A DNA stretch of 64,000 nucleotides from the NCBI RefSeq assembly GCF_001426925.1, contig NZ_LMFR01000005.1, positions 1-64,000 of the forward strand, given 5' to 3'. The position numbers and the translations under genes were made by a program. The stretch comes from Microbacterium sp. Root53. Its GTDB lineage: Bacteria > Actinomycetota > Actinomycetes > Actinomycetales > Microbacteriaceae. How positions within the stretch are numbered: the stretch's first letter is position 1; each line of letters begins with the position of its first letter. The notes below the pieces were generated by a model that was given only the letters and a program-made list of their open reading frames with translations, made no database searches and had not been told where the DNA came from. Shown here piece after piece: positions 8,088 through 20,281 of the stretch.

Positions 8088-8836
8088 CACGGCTCGCCGA
8101 CCCCCAGGAACCAGTCCAGCGCCGACGCGACCGCGCGGGGCGCGGTGTGCTGCACCAGGTGCGGATGGCCCGGGACCGTGACCGAGCGGGACCGCTGTGC
8201 GCGGCGCGTCAGCTTCGCGCACCAGTCCGCACCGGCGATCGGATCGCGGCCGCCGCGCAGCACGAGCAGCGGCTGCGTGAGATCCCCGACGCGCTCCTCC
8301 ATCGGGTATTCCAGCATGTGCGGCAGCTGACGGAGGTACCACCGGGGGCCGCAGCGCAGATACTCGGTGAGCACTCGGACGTTGGCGGACGGGGTCTCGC
8401 GGGTGCTGTCCACGCCGAGCGCGAGGGCCTGCGCGAACGCGGTGCGGTGTCGGTCGTCGACCACCGGGCCGATCGTGGCCACGTGCGAGACGAGATCGGG
8501 GCGCTGCGCGCCGAGCTCGACCACCCACTGCGTCCCCATCGAGTCACCTACCGCGACCGCCGCCTCCTCGCCGAGGTCGCCGACCACCCCGCCCAGCATC
8601 TCGGCCATGCGGGCGACGTCCGGCGACGAGGCCGGCTTGGGCAGCCCTCCGAAGCCGGGCAGGTCGACCGTGTGCACGGAGTGGTGCCGCGCCAGGACGC
8701 CGTGCAGGCGCGAGAACAGGCGGTGCGAGATCCCGATCCCGTGCACCAGGAGGAACGCGCGTCCGCTGCCCGGCCGTTCGGTCGAGAACACCCGGAAGAC
8801 GTGCCCATCCAGGTCGACGACGCGCGTGATCGGCAT
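8087..8836 (-). CDS. Alpha/beta fold hydrolase
   Basis: 249 residues of the classical alpha/beta hydrolase fold. The oxyanion strand reads FLLVHGIGIS, the nucleophile elbow is VGDSMGTQW (GxSxG, Ser in the middle), the acid loop is LVLRGGRDPI and the catalytic His lies in PGHPHLVQH. The substrate is unknown. ATG 8836 (MPITRVV) was chosen because the upstream in-frame residues are not family-like; CACAAT lies six bases before it. It is the first gene of a two-hydrolase operon. Confidence 0.82.
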   Translation of the reverse strand: MPITRVVDLDGHVFRVFSTERPGSGRAFLLVHGIGISHRLFSRLHGVLARHHSVHTVDLPGFGGLPKPASSPDVARMAEMLGGVVGDLGEEAAVAVGDSMGTQWVVELGAQRPDLVSHVATIGPVVDDRHRTAFAQALALGVDSTRETPSANVRVLTEYLRCGPRWYLRQLPHMLEYPMEERVGDLTQPLLVLRGGRDPIAGADWCAKLTRRAQRSRSVTVPGHPHLVQHTAPRAVASALDWFLGVGEP

Positions 8837-8894
8837 GCCCCCATTGTGCGCGACCGCTCCGGCGCGCACCCGAGGCTTGACGTTGTCGGGGCGA

Positions 8895-8900
8895 TAGCGT
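8895..8900 (+). promoter_or_regulatory. -10 element (TAGCGT) six bases before the GNAT gene
   Basis: TAGCGT followed by six bases and ATG 8907, identical in hexamer and spacing to the element before the VOC gene at 5873. Leaderless transcription is inferred. Confidence 0.55.
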
Positions 8901-8906
8901 GACGGG

Positions 8907-9410
8907 ATGGGCTTCTCGATACGAACGGTCCGCGCCTCCGACTGGCAGGCGTTCCGCGACCTGCGTCTGCGGATGCTGCGCGACACCCCCATCGCGTACA
9001 ACGAGACCTATGCGCACGCCGCCGCGCTGCCCGAGTCGGAGTGGCGCGAGCGTGCAGGCCGCGGCCAGGAGCCCGGCAACATCTCCCTCGTCGCCGTCGC
9101 CGACGACGGCACCTGGATCGGCATCATGCGGGGGTTCGTCTCGGCCCGCCGCGGGGCGATGCTCGTGGGCGTGTACGTCGACCCGGCATGGCGGGGCGGT
9201 GAGGGCGGGGTCGCGGATGCCCTGCTCGAGGGGATCGTCGACTGGGCCCGCATGCGCGGCGACGCGCTCGTCCTCGAGGTGCACGAGGACAACCCGCGCG
9301 CGATCGCGTTCTACCGGCGCCACGGCTTCGAGCCCACCGGGAACGTGACGCCCTACAACCTCGAGCCGTATGGCGACGAGATCGAGATGCGACTCGATCT
9401 GACGCGCTGA
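8907..9410 (+). CDS. GNAT-family N-acetyltransferase
   Basis: 167 residues. The GNAT acetyl-CoA-binding core is seen as GVYVDPAWRGGEGGVADAL, where the R/Q-x-x-G-x-G/A pyrophosphate loop appears as RGGEGG (about residues 97-102). The strand-turn NPRAIAFYRRHGFEPTGN is typical of motif B. It transfers an acetyl group from acetyl-CoA to an amine; the acceptor is not predictable. It is divergent from the hydrolase pair and is followed 11 bases later by a lipoprotein gene. Confidence 0.85.
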   Translation: MGFSIRTVRASDWQAFRDLRLRMLRDTPIAYNETYAHAAALPESEWRERAGRGQEPGNISLVAVADDGTWIGIMRGFVSARRGAMLVGVYVDPAWRGGEGGVADALLEGIVDWARMRGDALVLEVHEDNPRAIAFYRRHGFEPTGNVTPYNLEPYGDEIEMRLDLTR

Positions 9411-9421
9411 GGGAGGGGATC

Positions 9422-10294
9422 GTGGATCGCAGACGCTCACGGGTCGGCGCGGTCCTCGTGTCGCTCCTGGCCTGCGGCGCGCTCCCGGCGTGCGCGGCAT
9501 CGGCCATCGAGGTCGGCGGGATCGAGGGCGCGGTGAGCCAGTCCCGTACCCAGTACGCCGACCGCGTCGTCTCGCTGGTCGTGCGCGCGGCGGGGGAGGC
9601 CCTCACGCTGACCGCAGCGGAGCTCCGCGCCGACGGCTTCACGGATTCGAGCGTGGACGGCCTCGAGATGAGGATCGGGCCCGACCGACCCCGCGGCGTG
9701 GCCGTTCCCGTCCCGCTGGGCCAGGCCGTGTGCGGCCCGGGCGACGGAGCGGTCGCGCTCGACCCGAGCGCCTCCGAGGAGTCGGCCCGGGTGTCGCTCA
9801 CCGTGCAGCAGGACGGCTTCGGAGCCACCGTCCTGGAGGTGGCGGCGACGGATCCTCTCGACCGGCTCGCGGTGATCCCCAAGGAGGACTGCGCCGCGGC
9901 CGCCGTGGCGGGTGCGGCCGCTCTGACGATCGAGGACCGGGTCGAGGATCTCGGAGACGGCACCGCACAGCTCCGGCTGCGCATCGCGCCGGTTCCGGGC
10001 GGACCGGAGGTGCGGATCGAGGAGATCCAGGCGACCACGCTGTTCTCCCGCGCGGACGGCGCCACCTGGACGGGGAGCGCGCTCGAGAGCCAGAGCAGCG
10101 GGGAGGTCCCGCTGCGCATCATCCCCTCGCGCTGCGACGCGCACGTGCTGGCCGAGGACAAGCGCGGCACGTTCGTCCCGGTGCACGCGAGCGTCGACGG
10201 CGTCCGCCAGGCGCCGATGTACGTCCCGGTGCCGGATGCCGCACGCCGCGCGCTGATCGAGTTCATCACGCGGACGTGCGGGCTGGGGGAGTGA
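9422..10294 (+). CDS. Predicted lipoprotein of unknown function
   Basis: 290 residues starting at GTG 9422, with GGGAGGGGA immediately upstream. The N-terminus has a positively charged MDRRRSR, a hydrophobic stretch and the lipobox ALPAC, so Cys24 would be lipidated and the protein anchored outside the membrane. The rest is an extracellular, Asp/Glu-rich, beta-rich region with four further Cys residues and no family I recognise. It lies 11 bases after the GNAT gene and is likely co-transcribed with it. No function can be assigned. Confidence 0.75.
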   Translation: MDRRRSRVGAVLVSLLACGALPACAASAIEVGGIEGAVSQSRTQYADRVVSLVVRAAGEALTLTAAELRADGFTDSSVDGLEMRIGPDRPRGVAVPVPLGQAVCGPGDGAVALDPSASEESARVSLTVQQDGFGATVLEVAATDPLDRLAVIPKEDCAAAAVAGAAALTIEDRVEDLGDGTAQLRLRIAPVPGGPEVRIEEIQATTLFSRADGATWTGSALESQSSGEVPLRIIPSRCDAHVLAEDKRGTFVPVHASVDGVRQAPMYVPVPDAARRALIEFITRTCGLGE

Positions 10295-10298
10295 CGGC

Positions 10299-11154
10299 TC
10301 AGCCGCGCTCGACCGGCAGCCAGAGGTCGCAGGTCGCCGTCGAGAAGTCCTCGGCGCGCTCGATCACCGCGACGATCGAGGGCCCCGGACGCAGCCGCCA
10401 CTCCGTGGCCGTGGCCGCCCAGGTGTCCTGCAGCGCCTTGGGGTGTGCGCCGGTCGTGCGGAAGACCGCCCACGCGCCGGCGGGGACCTCGATGCACTCG
10501 AGGTCGTGGGGCGGCGCGGTGGCCTCATCGACCGCCACGCCGTGGAGATAGGTGAGCTCGCTGCCCTCGGCGTCGTCCGGGTCGAGGTCGGCGCTCACCT
10601 GGAGAAGGCCGGCGGGCTCGGTGGAGCTCAGCTCCTTCAGGCGGGCGTGCTCGGCGATCGGCAACGACGCGATGTGCTCACGCCGCGGTGGATGAGCGGC
10701 ACGCGCGCGGCGCGGCCGATCAGGCGGAACGCGGGTCGATCGAGGATGCGGGCGTCCATGGGGGAGCTCCCTTCTACGGTCAGGCGGAACCTGAGCTGCG
10801 GTTGTGTGCGAAGGGGACCCCCGGTTGTGTGCGAAGGGGACCCCCGGCGCGGCGCACATCGGCGGGTGCGACCCCGTGCACGGCCCGGAACGCCCGGCCG
10901 AACGCCTCGGTGGACCCGTAGCCGTATCGAACGGCGATGCCGAGCAGATCGCGGCCCGCGATCACGTCGGCTGCCGCCATGGTCATCCGGCGGCGACGAA
11001 CGTATTCCGACAGCGGCATGCCCGCGAGCGACGAGAACATCCGCCGCAGGTGGTACTCGGTGGTGCCGAGGCGCGCGGCGAAGAGCTCCAGATCCATGTC
11101 CTGCGTCAGGTGACGGTCGACATGGTCGACCAGCTGGTTGAGTGCACCGATCAC
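10299..11154 (-). pseudogene. AraC-type regulator with GyrI-like effector domain, broken by a tandem duplication and a second frameshift
   Basis: The 5' part, from GTG 11154 (preceded by GGAAGGGAG), encodes an AraC HTH: LNQLVDHVDRHLTQDMDLE, the recognition region VRYGYGSTEAFGRAFRAVHG and VAPADV. The 3' part (about 10299-10680) encodes the C-terminal GyrI-like effector-binding domain, with YLHGVAVDEA, IEVPAGAWAVF and WLPVERG. The link is in a third frame (MDARILDRPAFRLIGRAARV, then PLIHRG). A perfect 23-bp tandem repeat at 10801-10846 breaks the first junction; removing one copy restores the frame into the effector domain start. A second shift near 10680-10690, probably a small deletion, breaks the next. 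One of the common AraC plus effector-domain regulators has therefore been inactivated. Confidence 0.82.
10801..10846. repeat. Perfect 23-bp tandem duplication inside the AraC gene
   Basis: Bases 10801-10823 and 10824-10846 are identical. The unit begins GTTGTGTGCG and ends ACCCCCG. Since 23 is not a multiple of three, the duplication shifts the reading frame of the AraC-type gene. Confidence 0.95.
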
Positions 11155-11309
11155 GAGGATCTCCCTTCCTCGATGAGCCTCCCGGAAAGCGGGTCGCATG
11201 GCCCGATGATCCCGGACCGATTCAATCGGATGAGCGCAGCGCGAGCACCGGACGCCTATGACCTCGCTGGCAGGTCCCTGAGTGCACTGTTACCTTTTCG
11301 TGATCTTGA

Positions 11310-12128
<819 letters not shown>

Positions 12129-12137
12129 CCGCGAGCG

Positions 12138-12180
12138 ACCCTGTGGGCGGGGTGCCGGCGACGGCCCCCGCCCACGGGGT
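12138..12180. terminator. Bidirectional hairpin between rpf-like gene and ABM gene
   Basis: A 15-bp stem (12138-12152 with 12166-12180) contains one G-T pair and encloses a 13-base loop. It lies between convergent genes and probably ends transcription from both sides. Confidence 0.65.
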
Positions 12181-12464
12181 CAGCCGGCCAGCCCGTCGAC
12201 GGAGTAACGCCTCTCGATCCCGGCGGTGAGACGACCCCACTCGCTCGCCGCGACGCGCACCTGATGCGCTCGGAAGGCGGGTTCGTCGGCGAATCGCTCG
12301 GCAACCGTCCAGACCAGGGGATCGGCAGTCGGTGCCACCTCGAACGAGAGGCAGCCGGGCTCGGCGCGAGTCAGCGCCACGTGGCCCGGCAGGTGCTCCG
12401 CGACAAGTCGCGCCTCGTCAGCATCCGCACACCGCAGTTCACCCGTCAATCGCACCTCGACCAT
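12180..12464 (-). CDS. Antibiotic biosynthesis monooxygenase-like (ABM/YgiN) protein
   Basis: A 94-residue dimeric ferredoxin-like fold protein. The pattern VEVRLTGELRC, HVALTRAEPGCLSFEVA and WTVAERFADEPAFRAHQ is typical of the ABM family, which includes quinol monooxygenases and small heme or polyketide oxygenases. The motif AERFADEPAFRAH corresponds to the conserved E-x-(W/F)-x-D-x-x-A-x-x-x-H region. The start at ATG 12464 is supported by TACTGT seven bases upstream; a GTG at 12473 is possible. Substrate unknown. Confidence 0.78.
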   Translation of the reverse strand: MVEVRLTGELRCADADEARLVAEHLPGHVALTRAEPGCLSFEVAPTADPLVWTVAERFADEPAFRAHQVRVAASEWGRLTAGIERRYSVDGLAG

Positions 12465-12609
12465 GAACCTCACAGTAGAGCGCGTCGGGCTGCCGGGCGG
12501 CAGGCGGTCGATGCCCGGCGCAATGGGGGACGGCGACGAAGGGCGCGCCTCAGCGAACTGACATAATGTGCATTATCGGCGTGTGGTCGATCCCGCGAGA
12601 CAGCCCCTC

Positions 12610-13020
12610 TCAGAGGCCGAACGATGCAGACACCAGGAAGCGCTCCACGTCGATCCGCAGCGCGACGCGCTCCGGATTCGGCCTCGGCGTCCGGTAGCGC
12701 GCCGCGTACTGCTCCTCAGCGCGTCGCACGGACTCGGCGTAGCTCAGCACCTGCGCCGTTCCCTCGAGCGTCGACCAGTGACGTCCGTCGACCTGACAGG
12801 CGGCCACGCGCGGGTCCGCGGCGGCGAGACGCGCCTTCAGGGACGACCCGGACGTGATGACCCACGCGCAGCGCTGCTCGAGGTCCAGGGCGACGCCGAC
12901 CGGCGTGACGTGCGGTCGTCCGTCGCGACGCAGTGTCGTCAGCGTGCACAGGTGCCGCTCGGTCCAGAACTCGAGAAGTGCCGGCGGGAACTCGCTCCAG
13001 CCCGGGCGCCAGGATGCCAT
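12610..13020 (-). CDS. PPOX-class F420-dependent-type oxidoreductase
   Basis: 136 residues of split-barrel fold: LLEFWTERHLCTLTTLRRDG, RPHVTPVGVALDLE, WVITSGSSLKARLAAADPRV and HWSTLEGTAQV. The pattern is that of the actinobacterial PPOX proteins that bind F420 (or FMN) and reduce small organic substrates; the precise cofactor cannot be told from sequence alone. GAGGAT lies six bases before the ATG. It belongs to the same superfamily as the gene at 1578 but is not closely similar to it. Confidence 0.78.
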   Translation of the reverse strand: MASWRPGWSEFPPALLEFWTERHLCTLTTLRRDGRPHVTPVGVALDLEQRCAWVITSGSSLKARLAAADPRVAACQVDGRHWSTLEGTAQVLSYAESVRRAEEQYAARYRTPRPNPERVALRIDVERFLVSASFGL

Positions 13021-13096
13021 TCGGTCATCCTCGCACCGTGCGCGGCGTGACGCGGCCTGATTCTCCCCCGAGGACCAATATATCGTTACGCGCGGC

Positions 13097-15442
<2,346 letters not shown>

Positions 15443-15500
15443 CGGCGCTCCTTCGATTCGGGGATGTGGCGGGTCTGAGATGCGGGACGGATGAGAGCGC

Positions 15501-15922
15501 TCAGCGCTGCTGGACGCGGATGGCGTTCCCGGCGGGATCGCGGAGGGCGAAGTCGCGCACGCCGTAGTCCTGGTCGATCGGCTCCTGGATGATGTCGACG
15601 TCCGGGGCGTCCTGCACCCTCTCGAACACGGCGTCGACGTCGGGGGTGGCGAGCACGATGCCGGCGTAGGTGCCCTTCGCCATCATCTCGGCGATCGTCT
15701 GGCGCTCGGTGTCGGTCAGGCCGGGATCGATCGCGGGCGGCGTGAGCACGATCGACGTGTCGGGCTGCCCGGCGGGGCCGACGGTGATCCAGCGCATGGC
15801 GCCCTGGTCCACGTCGAGGCGCACCTCGAAGCCGAGCACGTCGCGGTAGAAGGCGAGCGACGCCTCGGAGTCGGTGTGCGGCAGGAAGCTGGCGTTGATG
15901 GTGAGTCGGTTGTCCATGTCCG

Positions 15923-15926
<4 letters not shown>
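15501..15926 (-). CDS. VOC family protein
   Basis: 141 residues of glyoxalase fold: RLTINASFLPHTDSEASLAF, YRDVLGFEVRLDVD and, at the end, YGVRDFALRDPAGNAIRVQQ. The start is GTG 15926, whose GTGA overlaps the stop of the upstream AraC gene by four bases; ATG 15917 is the alternative. The pairing with an AraC-type regulator suggests the VOC protein detoxifies or binds the compound that the regulator senses, but this is inference. Confidence 0.82.
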
Positions 15927-16384
<458 letters not shown>

Positions 16385-16416
16385 AGGGGATATCGTGCCA
16401 CGCCCTCCCGACGATC

Positions 16417-17037
16417 TCAGCCCTCGACGCCGGTGTCGCTCACCCACTTCGGCGCGGGCGGCTCCCACTCCTCCAGACCGCGGATGAGGTCGCGCGGGGT
16501 CGAGGCGACGAGGAGCGACTCACGGAACGCGGATGCGACGAATCCCTCCTCGACCATCCGGTCGACCATGGTCAGCATCGGGCGCCAGAACCCCCGCACG
16601 TCGTACACCGCGACCGGCTTGCGGTGGATCCCGAGCTGCAGCCACGTCCACACCTCGAAGAACTCCTCGAGCGTGCCGATGCCGCCGGGCAGGGCCACGA
16701 ACGCGTCGCCGAGCTCCGCCATCCGGAGCTTGCGCGCGTGCATGTCGGGCACGACCTCGAACGTGGTGAGGTCCGGGTGCGCGATCTCCTTGTCGACCAG
16801 CGCCTGCGGCATGACGCCGTGCACCGGCGCCCCCGCCTCGCGCGCCGCGGTCGACACCGCTCCCATGAGACCGACGTTCCCGCCGCCGTAGACCACGCCG
16901 ATCCCCCGGGCGGCGAACGCCTGCCCGATGTCCACCGCAGCGCGGAGGTAGGCGGGGTCGTGACCGGGCGAGGAACCCGTGAAGACGGTGACGCGGCGGA
17001 TGTGCGCCGGCCCGTCGCTCGGAGGCGTTGCGTGCAT
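16417..17037 (-). CDS. LOG family protein (cytokinin riboside 5'-monophosphate phosphoribohydrolase type)
   Basis: 206 residues with the Rossmann-like LOG fold. The signature PGGIGTLEEFFEVWTW (PGGxGTxxE) and VVYGGGNVGLMGAV are intact. Proteins of this family cleave nucleoside 5'-monophosphates to the free base and ribose 5-phosphate; in actinobacteria they are often annotated as TIGR00730 proteins. The physiological nucleotide is unknown. TAGGGT lies exactly six bases before the ATG, sharing a 34-base divergent interval with the tricorn-type protease gene. Confidence 0.85.
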   Translation of the reverse strand: MHATPPSDGPAHIRRVTVFTGSSPGHDPAYLRAAVDIGQAFAARGIGVVYGGGNVGLMGAVSTAAREAGAPVHGVMPQALVDKEIAHPDLTTFEVVPDMHARKLRMAELGDAFVALPGGIGTLEEFFEVWTWLQLGIHRKPVAVYDVRGFWRPMLTMVDRMVEEGFVASAFRESLLVASTPRDLIRGLEEWEPPAPKWVSDTGVEG

Positions 17038-17043
17038 GCCTCC

Positions 17044-17065
17044 ACCCTACGGACGTGGCTAGGTT
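17044..17065. promoter_or_regulatory. Divergent leaderless promoter pair (LOG gene / tricorn-type protease)
   Basis: On the minus strand TAGGGT (17049-17044) lies six bases before ATG 17037. On the plus strand TAGGTT (17060-17065) lies six bases before GTG 17072. The two -10 elements are only 10 bases apart, so their -35 regions must extend into the opposite gene's 5' end. Confidence 0.6.
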
Positions 17066-17071
17066 GAAGAG

Positions 17072-20000
17072 GTGAGCTCGACAGAGGACGCCTATCTGCG
17101 CTACCCCCACCTCCACGGCGAGCTCGTGACGTTCACGGCGGCGGACGACGTCTGGGTCGCTCCGGTCGCCGGCGGGCGCGCATGGCGCGTGACGAGCGAC
17201 ATCGCTCCGGTGCGCCAGCCCCGCTTCTCTCCGGACGGCAGCGTGATCGCCTACGTGTCGCACAGGGACGGCCATCCCGAGGTCATGGTGGCGGAGGTCT
17301 CCGGCGGCGGGGTGCGCCGGCTCACGTACTGGGGCGCGCAGAGCACGATCCTGCTCGGCTGGACGCAAGACGGCCGCATCCTCGTCGCGTCGAGCGGCGG
17401 CGAGTCGAACACGCGCCACACGGTCGTGAAGGCCGTCGCCCTGGACGGCTCGTGGGAGCGCCTGGACCTCGGGATGGCCTCGGGCGTCGCCCTGCGCGCG
17501 GACGGGCGCGTCGCCCTGGCGACGCCCGGCAGCCGCCCGCCCGCTCATTGGAAGCGCTACCGCGGCGGCACCGCTCCTCGTCTGTGGCTGCGCGAGGCCG
17601 ACGGCGACTGGAGCCGGCTGCTGCCGGACGAGACCGCCGGGATCACCGACCCGCTCTGGGTCGGCGACGCGCTGGTGTTCGCGTCCGACCGGGCTGCCGC
17701 GTTCCCCGACCGTGCCGACGAGCAGGCGAACCTGTGGATCTGGGACGTCCCGGGCGAGGGCGAGCCGCGCCGGCTCACACATCAGGGCCCCGACGAGGGC
17801 TATGTCCGCGACCCGAGCACCGACGGGTCGCGGATCGTGTGGCACAGCCGGGGTCGGCTGCGGATCCTCGATGCGCTGGACGCCCGGCCCCGCACGATCG
17901 AGGTCACTCTGCCCGGCACGGCGCCGGAGTCCCTGGTCCTGGGCGGGAACCGCCGCCTCGACGCCTTCGCGCCCGACCACGACGCCTCGGGCAGCCTGGT
18001 CGCGTGGCGCGGCAAGGCCTTCTGGGTCGCACACCGCGAGGGCCCGGCCCGCGCGCTGCTCGCCGACTCCGGCATCCGCGCGCGTGAGCCGATCGTGCTG
18101 GGCCGCACCGGCCTCGGCGCGGTCGTGAGCGACGCGACCGGCGAGGACGGCATCGACGTGCTCGCGCTCGACGGATCGGAGCCGCCGCGGCGCATCCTGT
18201 CCGGGGAGCTCGGCCGGGTGCTGCACCTCGCGGCCTCGCCCGCGGGCGACAGGATCGCGACCATCTCGCACGACGGCGCGATCCGCGTGATCGACCCCGT
18301 GGCGGGCACGGCCCGGCAGATCGGCCGCTCCGGACGCGGCGAGGCGCTCACGCCCCGCTTCTCCCCCGACGGCCGGTACCTGGCGTGGTCGCAGCCGGTC
18401 GACGCGGGCGGCGACCTGCACGCGATCTGGATCGCCGAGGCCGATGGATCGGCGCCGGCGGTGCGCCTGACCACCGGTCAGTACAACGACCGCTCCCCCG
18501 ACTTCACGCACGACGGCAGGCACCTCGTGTTCCTGTCCGACCGCACGTTCGATCCGCACTACAACAAGCACGCGTTCGACCTCGCGTTCATCGGCGCGAC
18601 CCGGCCCTGGCTGATCCCCCTGTCCGCGACCGAGCCGGCCCCGTTCGGCCCGAGCGTCGACGGCTGGCCGCTCTCCGCGCCGAGGAAGGCGGAGGACGGC
18701 GCCGTGGCGTGTCCCGACCTGGACGCCGAGGCCGCCGAGGAGCGGATCGTGCCGTTCCCGGTGCCGTCCGCGGAGTACCGCGACCTCACGTGCGCCGATG
18801 GCGGCGTGCTGTGGGTCGCCGTGCACCCCGAGCAGGGTGTGCTCGGCTCGCGGCGCGCGGGCGTACGGGACGAGGCCACGCCCGACAGCCTCGAGCGCTG
18901 GTCCTTCGCCGATCGCAAGGTCGAGACCCTGGTCGACGCCGTCGACGCATACGCGGTCTCGGGCGACGGAGAGCGCGTCGTGGTGCGCCACCGCGACGCG
19001 GTCACGGTCGTCCCCGCCACCCGGCCCGCCAAGGATGACGCGGTGCGCGTGGACCTGTCCCGCCTGCGCTTCAGCGTCGACCCGCGCGCCGAATGGCGCC
19101 AGATGTTCGACGAGAACGCGCGCATCATGCGCGATCACTTCTGGCGCGCCGACATGGACGGCGTCGACTGGGCCGCCGTGACCGACCGCTGGCGCCCCGT
19201 CCTCGAGCGCGCCCTCACGCACGACGACGTCGTGGACATCCTGTGGGAGACGGTGGGCGAGCTGAACACCTCGCACGCGTACGTGACTCCCCCGTCGCCG
19301 CTCGGGAACCAGGGCCGGCGTCTGGGCTTCCTGGGCGCTGATCTCTCCCCCGCGGCGGACGGCTGGCGCATCGACCGGATCCTGCCGGGCGAGTCCAGCG
19401 ACCCGCACGCCCGCTCCCCGCTGCGGCAGGCGGGCGTCGGGGCGCGTGCGGGCGACGTGATCGTCGCGGTGGACGGCGCCCCGGTGGACCCGGTGGCGGG
19501 CCCGTCGGCGCTGCTGATCGGGGCGGCCGAGCGCCCGGTCGAGCTCACGCTCCGCCGTGATGGCGAGGACCGCCGGGTGGTGGTGGTCCCGCTGGCGGAC
19601 GAGGAGGTGCTGCGGTACCAGGACTGGGTGCGCTCCCGCCGTGCATACGTCGCCGAGCGCAGCGGCGGACGCCTGGGCTACGTCCACGTCCCCGACATGC
19701 AGAGCTACGGATGGGCGCAGCTGCACCGCGATCTGCGCATCGCGACGGACGCCGAGGGCGTCATCGCGGACGTGCGCTACAACCGCGGCGGCCACACGAG
19801 CCAGCTCGTCGTGGAGCGGCTCGCGTCCCGCGTGATCGCGTGGACGGCCGCGCGGCAGTTCGACGACATGATGCCGGATCCGGATCGCCCCCCGCGCGGT
19901 CCGGTCGTGCTGGTCGCCAACGAGTTCTCCGGTTCCGACGGCGACATCGTCAACGCGCGCGCCCAGGCGCTCGGCGTGGGACCTGTCGTCGGCGTGCGCA

Positions 20001-20281
20001 CGTGGGGCGGCGTGGTGGGCATCGACAGCCGCTTCGCCCTCGTCGACGGCACGAAGATCACCCAGCCCCGGTACGCCTACTGGTTGCAGGGCAAGGGCTG
20101 GGGCGTCGAGAACCACGGCGTCGACCCCGACATCGAGGTCGTGCACAGCCCGGCGCAGATCCTCCGCGCGGACGATCCGCAGCTCGACCGCGCGATCGAC
20201 GAGGCGCTCGCCCGGCTGGCCGCGACCCCCGCCGCCGCACCGCCCGAGCTCCCGGCGCCCAGGGTGCGCCCGAGCCGGTGA
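17072..20281 (+). CDS. Tricorn-type S41 serine protease
   Basis: 1069 residues, the usual length of tricorn homologues. Two beta-propellers come first (WD40-like blades such as RQPRFSPDGSVIAYVSHRDG and APRFSPDGRYLAWSQPVD-type repeats). The catalytic part carries His in LNTSHAYV, a PDZ-like domain near residues 760-860, and the nucleophile Ser in EFSGSDGD, with VRYNRGGHTSQL in the core domain. Tricorn degrades peptides released by the proteasome or Clp proteases in the cytosol; no signal peptide is present here. The GTG start has TAGGTT six bases upstream. Its stop overlaps the start of the AEC transporter gene. Confidence 0.87.
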   Translation: MSSTEDAYLRYPHLHGELVTFTAADDVWVAPVAGGRAWRVTSDIAPVRQPRFSPDGSVIAYVSHRDGHPEVMVAEVSGGGVRRLTYWGAQSTILLGWTQDGRILVASSGGESNTRHTVVKAVALDGSWERLDLGMASGVALRADGRVALATPGSRPPAHWKRYRGGTAPRLWLREADGDWSRLLPDETAGITDPLWVGDALVFASDRAAAFPDRADEQANLWIWDVPGEGEPRRLTHQGPDEGYVRDPSTDGSRIVWHSRGRLRILDALDARPRTIEVTLPGTAPESLVLGGNRRLDAFAPDHDASGSLVAWRGKAFWVAHREGPARALLADSGIRAREPIVLGRTGLGAVVSDATGEDGIDVLALDGSEPPRRILSGELGRVLHLAASPAGDRIATISHDGAIRVIDPVAGTARQIGRSGRGEALTPRFSPDGRYLAWSQPVDAGGDLHAIWIAEADGSAPAVRLTTGQYNDRSPDFTHDGRHLVFLSDRTFDPHYNKHAFDLAFIGATRPWLIPLSATEPAPFGPSVDGWPLSAPRKAEDGAVACPDLDAEAAEERIVPFPVPSAEYRDLTCADGGVLWVAVHPEQGVLGSRRAGVRDEATPDSLERWSFADRKVETLVDAVDAYAVSGDGERVVVRHRDAVTVVPATRPAKDDAVRVDLSRLRFSVDPRAEWRQMFDENARIMRDHFWRADMDGVDWAAVTDRWRPVLERALTHDDVVDILWETVGELNTSHAYVTPPSPLGNQGRRLGFLGADLSPAADGWRIDRILPGESSDPHARSPLRQAGVGARAGDVIVAVDGAPVDPVAGPSALLIGAAERPVELTLRRDGEDRRVVVVPLADEEVLRYQDWVRSRRAYVAERSGGRLGYVHVPDMQSYGWAQLHRDLRIATDAEGVIADVRYNRGGHTSQLVVERLASRVIAWTAARQFDDMMPDPDRPPRGPVVLVANEFSGSDGDIVNARAQALGVGPVVGVRTWGGVVGIDSRFALVDGTKITQPRYAYWLQGKGWGVENHGVDPDIEVVHSPAQILRADDPQLDRAIDEALARLAATPAAAPPELPAPRVRPSR

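Noticed and set aside
16520-20146. A 1208-codon open frame antisense to the protease gene, and similar long antisense frames at 1819-5313, 13121-15478 and 36751-39462
   Set aside because: They mirror real genes on the other strand, have low-complexity Arg/Ala/Gly composition and no recognisable domains; in such GC-rich DNA stop codons are rare in antisense frames.
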